The translations under genes were made by a program, and so were the position numbers. Of a stretch of 64,000 nt of DNA, positions 27,604 to 35,699 are shown piece after piece. Source of the DNA: Cronobacter dublinensis subsp. dublinensis LMG 23823 (GTDB lineage: Bacteria > Pseudomonadota > Gammaproteobacteria > Enterobacterales > Enterobacteriaceae); assembly GCF_001277235.1 (NCBI RefSeq), contig NZ_CP012266.1:1054001-1118000 (forward strand), in the 5' to 3' direction. Numbering within the stretch: the first letter of the stretch is position 1; every line of letters begins with the position of its first letter. A model generated the notes under the pieces. It saw only the letters and a program-made list of their open reading frames with translations, did no database searches and was not told the DNA's origin.

Positions 27604-28707
27604 ATGTCCGACGAATTTTACATGGCGCGCGCGCTCACGCTCGCGGGCCAGGGACGCTTTACCACACACCCCAACCCGCGCGTAGGCTGCGTTATCGTTA
27701 AGGATGGCGCGATTGTCGGCGAAGGCTTCCACCTGCGCGCAGGCGAGCCGCATGCGGAAGTCCACGCGCTGCGTATGGCGGGCGACAGGGCGCGCGGCGC
27801 GACGGCGTATGTCACGCTGGAGCCGTGCAGCCATCACGGACGCACGCCGCCGTGCTGCGACGCGCTGATTAACGCGGGCGTCGCGCGCGTCGTCGCGGCG
27901 ATGCAGGACCCGAACCCGCAAGTGGCGGGGCGCGGGCTCTATCGTTTGCAGCAGGCGGGCATCGACGTCAGCCACGGGCTGATGATGAGCGAGGCCGAGG
28001 CCCTGAATAAAGGTTTTCTCAAGCGCATGCGCACCGGCTTTCCGTTTATTCAACTCAAGCTTGGCGCGTCGCTTGACGGGCGCACGGCGATGGCGAGCGG
28101 TGAAAGCCAGTGGATAACCTCGCCGCAGGCCCGGCGGGACGTGCAGCGTCTGCGCGCCGAAAGCCATGCTATCCTCACTACCAGCGCCACCGTGCTGGCG
28201 GACGACCCGTCGATGACCGTGCGCTGGGACGAACTCGGCGAAGACACGCAGGCGCTTTACCCGCGTGAAAACCTGCGCCAGCCGCTGCGTATCGTGCTTG
28301 ACCGTCAGAATCAGGTGACGCCCGCACACAGGATTGTCAATCAGCCTGGCGAAACCTGGCTTGCCCGCGCCACCCCTGACGACGCCGTCTGGCCTGCGGG
28401 CGTTGAACAACTTCCGACGCCGGTACATAACGGCAAGCTGGATCTCGTCCTGCTGATGATGCAACTGGGCAAACGCCAGGTGAACAGCCTGTGGGTGGAA
28501 GCGGGCCCGCAGCTCGCCGGCGCGCTGCTCCATGCCGGTCTGGTGGACGAACTTATCGTGTATATGGCCCCGAAACTGCTCGGCAGCGAGGCCCGCGGGC
28601 TTTTCGCGCTGCCAGGCCTTGAGCGACTCTGCGACGCGCCGCGTCTGGAATTTCGCGACGTCGTACAGGTCGGCCCCGATTTGCGCCTGCGCCTCGCGCT
28701 CGCCTGA
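27604..28707 (+). CDS. ribD: Bifunctional riboflavin deaminase/reductase RibD
   Basis: This 367-residue fusion catalyses two steps of riboflavin synthesis. The N-terminal cytidine-deaminase-like domain has HAEVHAL and LEPCSHHGRTPPC, the zinc ligands and catalytic Glu. The C-terminal reductase domain begins near residue 146 (PFIQLKLGASLDGRTAM), with NADPH-binding VEAGPQLAGALL. No FMN riboswitch is seen upstream, as expected for this enterobacterial operon. Confidence 0.97.
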   Translation: MSDEFYMARALTLAGQGRFTTHPNPRVGCVIVKDGAIVGEGFHLRAGEPHAEVHALRMAGDRARGATAYVTLEPCSHHGRTPPCCDALINAGVARVVAAMQDPNPQVAGRGLYRLQQAGIDVSHGLMMSEAEALNKGFLKRMRTGFPFIQLKLGASLDGRTAMASGESQWITSPQARRDVQRLRAESHAILTTSATVLADDPSMTVRWDELGEDTQALYPRENLRQPLRIVLDRQNQVTPAHRIVNQPGETWLARATPDDAVWPAGVEQLPTPVHNGKLDLVLLMMQLGKRQVNSLWVEAGPQLAGALLHAGLVDELIVYMAPKLLGSEARGLFALPGLERLCDAPRLEFRDVVQVGPDLRLRLALA

Positions 28708-28793
28708 CGGCGGGACGTAAAACGTAAGCAGTGCGCGAAAGAGTATGATAAAATCCGCCCCCTGCGGGGGCTACATAACCCTAAGGTAAGAGT

Positions 28794-29264
28794 ATGAACA
28801 TTATTGAAGCTACCGTTGCTGCCCCGGACGCTCGCGTCGCCATCGCCATTGCGCGTTTCAACAACTTCATCAATGACAGCCTGCTGGAAGGCGCGATCGA
28901 CGCCCTGAAACGTATTGGTCAGGTAAAAGATGAAAACATCACCGTGGTGTGGGTGCCAGGCGCTTACGAGCTGCCGCTGGCGGCACAGGCGCTGGCGAAA
29001 ACCGCAAAGTATGACGCGGTTATCGCGCTCGGTACGGTGATCCGCGGCGGCACTGCGCATTTCGAATACGTTGCGGGCGGCGCCAGCAATGGTCTGGCCC
29101 ACGTGGCGCAGAACAGCGAAATCCCGGTAGCTTTTGGCGTACTCACCACTGAAAGTATTGAACAAGCCATCGAACGCGCTGGCACCAAAGCCGGTAACAA
29201 GGGCGCCGAAGCGGCGCTGACCGCGCTTGAAATGATTAATGTCCTGAAGGCTATCCAGGCCTGA
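28794..29264 (+). CDS. ribE: 6,7-dimethyl-8-ribityllumazine synthase
   Basis: The 156-residue protein matches E. coli lumazine synthase (ribE/ribH), which condenses 3,4-dihydroxybutanone phosphate with the ribitylamino-uracil product of the RibD branch. It assembles into a 60-subunit shell. The substrate loop VPGAYELPLAA and the catalytic His in IRGGTAHFEYVAGG are present. The 86-bp gap after ribD has a small CCCC/GGGG hairpin near 28760-28771. Confidence 0.96.
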   Translation: MNIIEATVAAPDARVAIAIARFNNFINDSLLEGAIDALKRIGQVKDENITVVWVPGAYELPLAAQALAKTAKYDAVIALGTVIRGGTAHFEYVAGGASNGLAHVAQNSEIPVAFGVLTTESIEQAIERAGTKAGNKGAEAALTALEMINVLKAIQA

Positions 29265-29285
29265 TTTTTTTGTAAGGGGAATTCC

Positions 29286-29705
29286 GTGAAACCTGCTGCT
29301 CGTCGCCGCGCCCGTGAGTGTGCCGTCCAGGCGCTTTACTCCTGGCAGTTGTCCCATAACGACATCGCCGATGTTGAATACCAGTTCCTGGCGGAACAGG
29401 ATGTCAAAGATGTGGACGTGATGTATTTCCGCGAACTGCTCTCCGGGGTGGCGACCAACAGCGGCTATCTCGACGGCCTGATGAAGCCGTACCTGTCCCG
29501 TCAGCTCGAAGAGCTGGGCCAGGTGGAGAAAGCGGTGCTGCGCATCGCGCTGTTCGAACTCTCAAAACGTGACGATGTGCCGTACAAAGTGGCCATCAAC
29601 GAAGCGATTGAGCTGGCGAAAGTCTTCGGTGCCGAAGACAGCCACAAGTTCGTCAATGGCGTGCTCGACAAAGCCGCGCCGTATATCCGCCCCAACAAAA
29701 AGTAA
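29286..29705 (+). CDS. nusB: Transcription antitermination factor NusB
   Basis: The all-helical 139-residue protein equals E. coli NusB. With NusE (S10) it binds boxA RNA in rRNA and phage-lambda antitermination. The N-terminal RRRARECAVQALYSWQLS and the C-terminal NEAIELAKVFGAEDSHKFVNGVLD are typical. An 8-bp hairpin with a 3-nt loop (29710-29728) follows the stop, but lacks a T-run. Confidence 0.97.
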   Translation: MKPAARRRARECAVQALYSWQLSHNDIADVEYQFLAEQDVKDVDVMYFRELLSGVATNSGYLDGLMKPYLSRQLEELGQVEKAVLRIALFELSKRDDVPYKVAINEAIELAKVFGAEDSHKFVNGVLDKAAPYIRPNKK

Positions 29706-29841
29706 AATCCGCCTGCCATCGGCAGGCGAGACCTGGCGCTCGTTTTCTTTTACCGTTCTGTGCGTCAGACGGGCAAAAAGCTGGCGATTGTCTACTATGG
29801 TCATCAATGCGAAGAACCTGCTGTTCTTCGTCTGCTGTCTG

Positions 29842-29872
29842 AGGCCGGGCTTCCGGCCTTTTCTTCTTTTCT
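29842..29872 (+). terminator. Terminator-like hairpin between nusB and thiL
   Basis: AGGCCGG (29842-29848) pairs with CCGGCCT (29853-29859) around GCTT and is followed by a T-rich run TTTTCTTCTTTT. It lies just before the thiL start, so it may limit read-through into thiL-pgpA. Confidence 0.7.
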
Positions 29873-29893
29873 CTTGTGTTGAGGCATAACCCT

Positions 29894-30874
29894 ATGGCAT
29901 GCGGCGAGTTTTCCCTGATTGCACGTTATTTCGATCGGGTCAGAAGCTCTCGTCTTGATGTTGAAACCGGCATCGGTGACGACTGCGCGCTGTTAACCGT
30001 GCCGGAGAAGCAGACCCTGGCGATCAGTACCGACACGCTGGTATCAGGCATTCACTTTTTACCGGATATCGATCCGCGCGATCTCGGCTACAAGGCGCTG
30101 GCAGTCAACGTGAGCGATCTGGCGGCGATGGGCGCCGACCCGGCCTGGCTGACGCTGGCATTAACCCTGCCGGAGGTCAATGAGCCCTGGCTTGAGGCCT
30201 TCAGCGACAGCCTGTTTGAACAACTCAACTATTACGATATGCAGCTTATCGGCGGCGACACCACGCGCGGCCCGCTGTCGATGACGCTTGGCATTCACGG
30301 TTTCGTCCCGGCCGGACGGGCGCTGAAACGCTCGGGCGCGCGGCCTGGCGACTGGGTCTACATCACCGGCACGCCGGGCGACAGCGCCGCGGGGCTTGCG
30401 ATTTTGCAGCAGCGCCTGACACCAGAGAACGACCCCGATGCCGACTATCTCATTAAACGCCACCTGCGCCCGACGCCGCGTGTGTTGCACGGTCAGGCGC
30501 TGCGCGGGCTGGCGAGCGCGGCTATCGATCTCTCCGACGGGCTGATTTCCGATCTCGGGCACATCCTCAAGGCAAGCGACTGCGGCGCGCGCATCGATCT
30601 TGACGAAATTCCGTATTCAGCCGCAATGACGCGCAACACCACGCCGGAACAGGCGCTGCGCTGGGCGTTGTCGGGCGGCGAAGATTACGAACTCTGCTTT
30701 ACGGTGTCGGAGATTAATCGCGGTGCGCTGGAGGTGGCGGTGAATCATCTCGGCGTGCCCGTGACCTGCATCGGACAGCTGACCACTGCTGCCGAAGGCA
30801 TGGTTTTTTTACGCGATGGCGCGCCGGTAACGCTCGACTGGAAAGGATATGACCACTTCGAAACGCACGTTTAA
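29894..30874 (+). CDS. thiL: Thiamine-monophosphate kinase ThiL
   Basis: The 326-residue kinase makes thiamine pyrophosphate, the active cofactor, from thiamine monophosphate and ATP. I start at the ATG at 29894 because it gives MACGEFSLIARYFDR as in E. coli and follows a GAGG site; a start 6 codons upstream is weaker. The conserved metal and ATP sites are in GIGDDCALL, VNVSDLAAMGA, IGGDTTRGP and SAAIDLSDGLISDL. The end overlaps pgpA by 26 bp. Confidence 0.96.
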   Translation: MACGEFSLIARYFDRVRSSRLDVETGIGDDCALLTVPEKQTLAISTDTLVSGIHFLPDIDPRDLGYKALAVNVSDLAAMGADPAWLTLALTLPEVNEPWLEAFSDSLFEQLNYYDMQLIGGDTTRGPLSMTLGIHGFVPAGRALKRSGARPGDWVYITGTPGDSAAGLAILQQRLTPENDPDADYLIKRHLRPTPRVLHGQALRGLASAAIDLSDGLISDLGHILKASDCGARIDLDEIPYSAAMTRNTTPEQALRWALSGGEDYELCFTVSEINRGALEVAVNHLGVPVTCIGQLTTAAEGMVFLRDGAPVTLDWKGYDHFETHV

Positions 30875-31370
30875 TAAGGATGTCGCTAAAAGCCGGCTGA
30901 ATTTACGCAACCCCTGGCACCTGCTCGCCACGGGCTTTGGCAGCGGTTTAAGCCCGTGGGTGCCGGGCACGATGGGCTCGCTTGCCGCGATCCCGTTCTG
31001 GTATCTGATGACGTTTCTGCCCTGGCAGCTCTACTCGCTGGTGGTGATGTTCGGCATCAGCCTCGGGGTCTATCTCTGCCATCAGACCGCCAAAGACATG
31101 GGCGTGCACGATCACGGCAGCATCGTCTGGGATGAGTTTATCGGCATGTGGATAACGCTCATGGCGCTGCCCACCCACGACTGGCAATGGGTCGCCGCCG
31201 GGTTTGTGATTTTCCGTATTTTCGATATGTGGAAACCCTGGCCTATCCGCTGGTTTGACCGCAACGTTCACGGCGGCATGGGGATCATGGTGGATGACAT
31301 CGTGGCAGGGATTATCTCGGCGGGCCTGCTCTACTGGATTGGCCATCACTGGCCCATCGGCCTGATTTAA
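30849..31370 (+). CDS. pgpA: Phosphatidylglycerophosphatase A
   Basis: The 173-residue inner-membrane phosphatase converts phosphatidylglycerophosphate to phosphatidylglycerol. It has about four membrane helices and the family's conserved acidic motifs WDEFIGMW, RIFDMWKPWP and GIMVDDIVAG. Translation starts inside the thiL end, with an AAGG site just before it, so the two are coupled. A strong terminator follows. Confidence 0.96.
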   Translation: MTTSKRTFNKDVAKSRLNLRNPWHLLATGFGSGLSPWVPGTMGSLAAIPFWYLMTFLPWQLYSLVVMFGISLGVYLCHQTAKDMGVHDHGSIVWDEFIGMWITLMALPTHDWQWVAAGFVIFRIFDMWKPWPIRWFDRNVHGGMGIMVDDIVAGIISAGLLYWIGHHWPIGLI

Positions 31371-31375
31371 AACCG

Positions 31376-31407
31376 TCAGCCCTCGCTTCTGAGGGCTGAT
31401 TTTTTTT
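31376..31407. terminator. Intrinsic terminator between pgpA and yajO
   Basis: TCAGCCCTC (31376-31384) pairs with GAGGGCTGA (31391-31399) and is followed by eight or more T residues. It ends the nrdR-to-pgpA transcript, and lies next to the yajO stop. Confidence 0.88.
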
Positions 31408-31410
31408 GGC

Positions 31411-32385
31411 TTATTTAAACCCAACGACCGGATGCGCTTTATAAGGCGTTTCCAGCTCGGCCATCTCCTCGCTGGTGAGCGTCACCTCAACCGCTTCGAT
31501 CAGCTCCTGCAACTGCTCCTCGCGCGACGCGCCGATAATCGGCGCGACAACGCCCGGTTTGCTCAGCAGCCAGGCGAGCGCCACCTGCGCGCGGCTGACG
31601 CCTTTATCCTGCGCGATATACGCCAGCCGTTCGGCGATCCTGGCGTCGTTCTCTTCGGTTTCGCTGTAGAGCGTTTTGCCAAATTCATCAGACACCAGCC
31701 GCGCCGTGGTTTCGCCCCACGGACGAGTGAGACGGCCACGCGCCAGCGGGCTCCACGGGATAACGGCCACGCCTTCGCGATAGCAGAGCGGCAGCATCTC
31801 CTGCTCCTCTTCGCGATAAATCAGGTTGTAGTGGTTTTGCATGGTGACGAACGGCGCCCAGCCGTTCTCTTTTTGCAGGTTCAGCGCCTGTTCGAACTGG
31901 TGCGGATGCATGGAAGACGCGCCGATATAGCGCGCTTTACCGGCTTTCACCACCTCGTTTAACGCCTCCAGCGTCTCTTCAATCGGCGTGTCGTAGTCCC
32001 AGCGGTGGATTTGTAGCAGGTCGACATACTCCATGCCGAGGCGGCGCAGGCTGTCGTCAATGGAGCGCAGGATCTGCGGGCGGGAGAGCCCCTGCGGCAG
32101 GTCGCCGACCTGGTGATAGACCTTGGTGGCGACAACGACATCCTCGCGGCGTGCGAAATCGCGCAGCGCGCGCCCGACGATCTCTTCGCTGCTGCCGTCG
32201 GAATAGCTGTTGGCGGTGTCGAAAAAGTTAATGCCGCCATTGAGGGCGTGTTTGATGATAAGGCGGCTGCTTTCTTCGGGGAGAGTCCAGGCGTGGTTAC
32301 CGCGGTCCGGCTCGCCAAATGTCATACAGCCCAGGCACAGACGGGAAACCTGAAGGTCGGTTTTTCCTAATTGCTTGTATTGCAT
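31411..32385 (-). CDS. yajO: Aldo/keto reductase YajO
   Basis: The 324-residue NADPH-dependent aldo/keto reductase has the catalytic tetrad in FFDTANSYSDG (Asp, Tyr), VVATKVYH (Lys) and LLQIHRWD (His), on a TIM barrel. E. coli YajO has been linked to 1-deoxyxylulose/thiamine metabolism, which fits its place after dxs. Its AGGAG site (minus strand, 32393-32397) lies inside a 13-bp perfect RNA stem. Confidence 0.93.
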   Translation of the reverse strand: MQYKQLGKTDLQVSRLCLGCMTFGEPDRGNHAWTLPEESSRLIIKHALNGGINFFDTANSYSDGSSEEIVGRALRDFARREDVVVATKVYHQVGDLPQGLSRPQILRSIDDSLRRLGMEYVDLLQIHRWDYDTPIEETLEALNEVVKAGKARYIGASSMHPHQFEQALNLQKENGWAPFVTMQNHYNLIYREEEQEMLPLCYREGVAVIPWSPLARGRLTRPWGETTARLVSDEFGKTLYSETEENDARIAERLAYIAQDKGVSRAQVALAWLLSKPGVVAPIIGASREEQLQELIEAVEVTLTSEEMAELETPYKAHPVVGFK

Positions 32386-32387
32386 GG

Positions 32388-32441
32388 TTCCGCTCCTGCT
32401 TTAGGGTCACAAAGGTACCTTTAAGCATAGCAGGAGCGGAA
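32388..32441 (-). promoter_or_regulatory. Stem-loop that buries the yajO ribosome-binding site
   Basis: On the minus-strand RNA, TTCCGCTCCTGCT (32441-32429) pairs perfectly over 13 bp with AGCAGGAGCGGAA (32400-32388). The second arm contains the AGGAG that serves the yajO ATG at 32385. The 28-nt loop holds the palindrome AAAGGTACCTTT (32411-32422). There is no T-run, so it is not a standard terminator. It begins 12 bp past the dxs stop. Confidence 0.7.
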
Positions 32442-32453
32442 ACGAAGCAGAGG

Positions 32454-34316
32454 TCAGGCGAGCCAGTCGCGCACGCGCCGCGTGATGCCGTCGGCGGTAA
32501 GGCCAATCTCCGCGCGCGCTTCGTCCTGGGTGCCCTGCGGGATAAAGTGATCCGGCAGACCGAGATTCAGCACCGGCACCGGTTTACGCTTCGCCATCAG
32601 CAGCTCGTTAACGCCACTGCCTGCGCCGCCCATAATGGCGTTCTCTTCGATCGTCACCAGCGCCTCGTGGCGTTCGACAAGCTCCATGATCAGCGCTTCA
32701 TCGAGCGGTTTCACAAAGCGCATATCCACAAGCGTCGCGTTGAGCGCTTCGGCGGCCTGAGTGGCCTCCGGCAGCAGCGTGCCGAAGTTGAGCAGCGCCA
32801 CTTTTTCGCCGTGGCGTTTCACCACGCCTTTGCCAATCGGCAGTTTCTGGAGCGGCTCCAGCGTGACGCCAAGCGCATTGCCGCGCGGGTAACGGACAGC
32901 GCTCGGGCCGTCGTTGTAGTGATAGCCGGTAAACAGCATCTGGCGGCACTCGTTCTCATCGCTCGGCGTCATGATGACCATATCAGGGATGCAGCGCAGA
33001 TAAGAGAGATCGAACGCGCCCTGATGCGTCTGACCATCGGCACCGACGATGCCCGCGCGGTCAATCGCGAACAGCACCGGCAATTTCTGGATAGCGACGT
33101 CGTGGATAACCTGGTCATAGGCGCGTTGCAGGAAGGTAGAGTAAATAGCCACCACCGGCTTATAACCGCCAATCGCGAGACCCGCCGCGAAGGTGACCGC
33201 GTGCTGCTCGGCAATCGCCACGTCGAAATATTGCCCCGGATACTGGCGGGAGAACTCGACCATGCCGGAGCCCTCGCGCATGGCGGGGGTGATCGCCATC
33301 AGCTTGTCGTCTTTCGCCGCGGTTTCACACAGCCAGTCGCCGAAAATTTTCGAATAGCTCGGCTGGCCGCCGCTGCTTTTCGGCAGCGTGCCGCTTTCCG
33401 GATCGAATTTCGGCACCGCGTGGAAAGTAATGGGGTCTTTCTCGGCGGGTTCATAACCACGACCTTTTTTGGTCATGATATGCAGGAACTGGGGGCCTTT
33501 GAGGTCGCGCATGTTTTTGAGCGTATGCACCAGGCCCAGCACGTCGTGGCCATCTACCGGGCCGATATAGTTAAAGCCCAGCTCTTCAAACAGCGTGCCC
33601 GGCACCACCATCCCTTTGATGTGCTCTTCGGTGCGCTTGAGCAGTTCTTTGATGGGCGGCACATTGGAGAAGACGCGTTTGCCGCCTTCGCGAAGCCGTG
33701 AATAGAGCTTGCCGGAAAGCAGCTGCGCCAGATGGTTATTCAGCGCGCCGACGTTCTCGGAAATCGACATTTCGTTGTCGTTAAGGATAACCAGCATGTC
33801 CGGGCGAATATCGCCCGCGTGGTTCATCGCCTCGAACGCCATGCCGGCCGTGATGGCGCCGTCGCCAATCACGCAGACGGTGCGGCGGTTTTTCTCCTCG
33901 CGCGCCGCGGCGACGGCGATGCCGATGCCTGCGCTGATGGAGGTGGACGAGTGGCCGACGCTTAACACGTCATACTCGCTCTCGCCGCGCCACGGGAACG
34001 GGTGCAGGCCGCCTTTCTGACGAATGGTGCCGATGCGGTCACGGCGTCCGGTCAGAATTTTATGCGGGTAGGCCTGATGGCCCACGTCCCAGACCAGCTG
34101 GTCGAACGGCGTGTTGTAGACGTAATGCAACGCCACGGTAAGCTCCACCGTGCCAAGCCCGGAGGCGAAGTGTCCGCTTGAGCGGCTCACGCTGTCGAGC
34201 AGGTAACGACGCAGCTCGTCGCACAGCTTCGGCAGACTCTCTTTTGGCAACAGGCGCAGCTGTGCAGTGGAGTCCACCAGCGCCAGGGTCGGGTATTTGG
34301 CAGTATCAAAACTCAT
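32454..34316 (-). CDS. dxs: 1-deoxy-D-xylulose-5-phosphate synthase Dxs
   Basis: The 620-residue thiamine-diphosphate enzyme joins pyruvate and glyceraldehyde-3-phosphate, the first step of the MEP isoprenoid pathway and a source for thiamine and pyridoxal. It has the cofactor motif GDGAITAGMAFEAMNHAG, the catalytic Glu in VAIAEQHAVTFAAGLA, and HQAYPHKILTGRRD near the N-terminus. The length equals E. coli Dxs. It is third in the xseB-ispA-dxs-yajO operon. Confidence 0.98.
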   Translation of the reverse strand: MSFDTAKYPTLALVDSTAQLRLLPKESLPKLCDELRRYLLDSVSRSSGHFASGLGTVELTVALHYVYNTPFDQLVWDVGHQAYPHKILTGRRDRIGTIRQKGGLHPFPWRGESEYDVLSVGHSSTSISAGIGIAVAAAREEKNRRTVCVIGDGAITAGMAFEAMNHAGDIRPDMLVILNDNEMSISENVGALNNHLAQLLSGKLYSRLREGGKRVFSNVPPIKELLKRTEEHIKGMVVPGTLFEELGFNYIGPVDGHDVLGLVHTLKNMRDLKGPQFLHIMTKKGRGYEPAEKDPITFHAVPKFDPESGTLPKSSGGQPSYSKIFGDWLCETAAKDDKLMAITPAMREGSGMVEFSRQYPGQYFDVAIAEQHAVTFAAGLAIGGYKPVVAIYSTFLQRAYDQVIHDVAIQKLPVLFAIDRAGIVGADGQTHQGAFDLSYLRCIPDMVIMTPSDENECRQMLFTGYHYNDGPSAVRYPRGNALGVTLEPLQKLPIGKGVVKRHGEKVALLNFGTLLPEATQAAEALNATLVDMRFVKPLDEALIMELVERHEALVTIEENAIMGGAGSGVNELLMAKRKPVPVLNLGLPDHFIPQGTQDEARAEIGLTADGITRRVRDWLA

Positions 34317-34342
34317 CAGAGACTCATCGTGGTGTTATACGT

Positions 34343-35242
34343 TTATTTATCACGTTGGATTATGAAATTCGCTAACGCTTCCAGTGTCGCGGTATCCAGC
34401 GCCTGGGCTTTCAGCGGCGCCAGCGCCGCCAGCGCGTCGTCGCACAAACTGCGCGCTTTCGCCTGAGCGTGCTCAAGACCCAGCAGGGCGGGATAGGTGC
34501 TTTTGCCAAGTTGCTGATCGGCACCCTGGCGTTTACCAAGGGTTGCAGTATCACCCACCACATCCAGAATGTCATCCTGTACCTGGAAGGCGAGGCCGAT
34601 GCTTTCTGCGTAGCTGTCAAGATAACCCAGCGCCTCGCGGCCTTTATCGCCAGCGCATAAGGCGCCCATGCGAACCGCCGCGCGGATAAGCGCGCCGGTT
34701 TTATGGCGATGGATGCGCTCCAGCGCGTCGAGATCGACCTGCTGGCCTTCGGCTTCGAGATCGAGCGCCTGACCGCCGCACATGCCCGCCACGCCGCTCG
34801 CTTTCGCGAGCTCAGAGACCATCGCGAGACGGTCGCGCAGCGTCACGTTGTCCATCGGCGCGTCGCTTAAAATAGAGAACGCCAGCGTTTGCAGCGCGTC
34901 GCCTGCGAGAATAGCGCTCGCTTCGCCAAAGCGGATATGGCAGGTAGGCTGACCGCGGCGCAGGTCGTCGTCGTCCATCGCCGGCAGATCGTCATGCATC
35001 AGCGAATAGGCGTGAATACACTCGATGGCGGCGGCCGGGGCATCCAGCGCGGTCGGATTGACGCCGAACATTTCGCCGGTCGCGTAGACCAGGAACGGCC
35101 GCAGGCGTTTACCGCCTAATAATGTGCCGTAGAGCATCGCCTCAACCAGTGGACTCTTCTGAAACGGCAGGGCGCCGATAAAATGCTGCAGCGCGCTGTT
35201 GGCCCGCTCAGCCTGCGACTGAAGCTGTTGACTGAAATCCAT
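34343..35242 (-). CDS. ispA: Farnesyl diphosphate synthase IspA
   Basis: The 299-residue prenyltransferase adds IPP to DMAPP and then to geranyl diphosphate. The first Asp-rich motif is in MHDDLPAMDDDDLRRG, the second is DDILD in FQVQDDILDVVGD, and GGKRLRP binds IPP. It lies 26 bp before dxs, which feeds the same pathway, and 2 bp after xseB. Confidence 0.97.
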   Translation of the reverse strand: MDFSQQLQSQAERANSALQHFIGALPFQKSPLVEAMLYGTLLGGKRLRPFLVYATGEMFGVNPTALDAPAAAIECIHAYSLMHDDLPAMDDDDLRRGQPTCHIRFGEASAILAGDALQTLAFSILSDAPMDNVTLRDRLAMVSELAKASGVAGMCGGQALDLEAEGQQVDLDALERIHRHKTGALIRAAVRMGALCAGDKGREALGYLDSYAESIGLAFQVQDDILDVVGDTATLGKRQGADQQLGKSTYPALLGLEHAQAKARSLCDDALAALAPLKAQALDTATLEALANFIIQRDK

Positions 35243-35244
35243 GT

Positions 35245-35487
35245 TTACTCGGCGTCCGGCGTAAAGGGGGTAAGAGGCGCGTCTTCGTTCTGAGAAAGCA
35301 GGATCTGCACGCGCTGCTCCGCCTGTTGCAGTTTTACCTGGCCCTGGCGCGCGAGCTGCACGCCGCGTTCAAATTCATTGAGCGCCTCTTCGAGCGGCAG
35401 GTCGCCGCTTTCCAGACGGGTGACGATAAGCTCAAGTTCCGACAGGGCTGTTTCGAAGCTGGCCGGCTGTTCATTTTTCTTCGGCAT
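35245..35487 (-). CDS. xseB: Exodeoxyribonuclease VII small subunit XseB
   Basis: The 80-residue coiled-coil protein is the small subunit of ExoVII, which degrades single-stranded DNA with XseA. Conserved sequence includes FETALSELELIVTRLESGDL and the basic, Gln-rich helix that follows. It is the first gene of the operon and is divergent from thiI. Confidence 0.96.
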   Translation of the reverse strand: MPKKNEQPASFETALSELELIVTRLESGDLPLEEALNEFERGVQLARQGQVKLQQAEQRVQILLSQNEDAPLTPFTPDAE

Positions 35488-35580
35488 AGTAAATGTCTGA
35501 CTCTATGGGTTAACTGTCATTTCAGCGACACTGCATGGTAGCGGAGACGCAAAGATTAGCAAATAACGCCTTGTGGGTTG

Positions 35581-35616
35581 GTAACTGGCGCAGTTACACC
35601 GCGATGGTGATATACT
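35581..35616 (+). promoter_or_regulatory. Putative thiI promoter region with inverted repeat
   Basis: A perfect repeat GTAACTG/CAGTTAC (35581-35587 and 35591-35597) lies just upstream of a -10-like TATACT (35611-35616). No good -35 is seen at the usual distance; the repeat covers that position. An AAGCCC/GGGCTT hairpin (35664-35679) lies in the leader. No THI box was recognised. The 212-bp gap is shared with divergent xseB. Confidence 0.4.
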
Positions 35617-35699
35617 GCCGGGCTCACGATGCAGGCGCTCGACGTCCTGCAGTACTCTTTTCTAAGCCCCGGTGGGCTTGCCAACGAATCATAGCCACC

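Noticed and set aside
35535..35699. 55-codon N-terminal extension of ThiI
   Set aside because: It crosses the promoter region, has no homology, and the internal ATG gives the exact family length.
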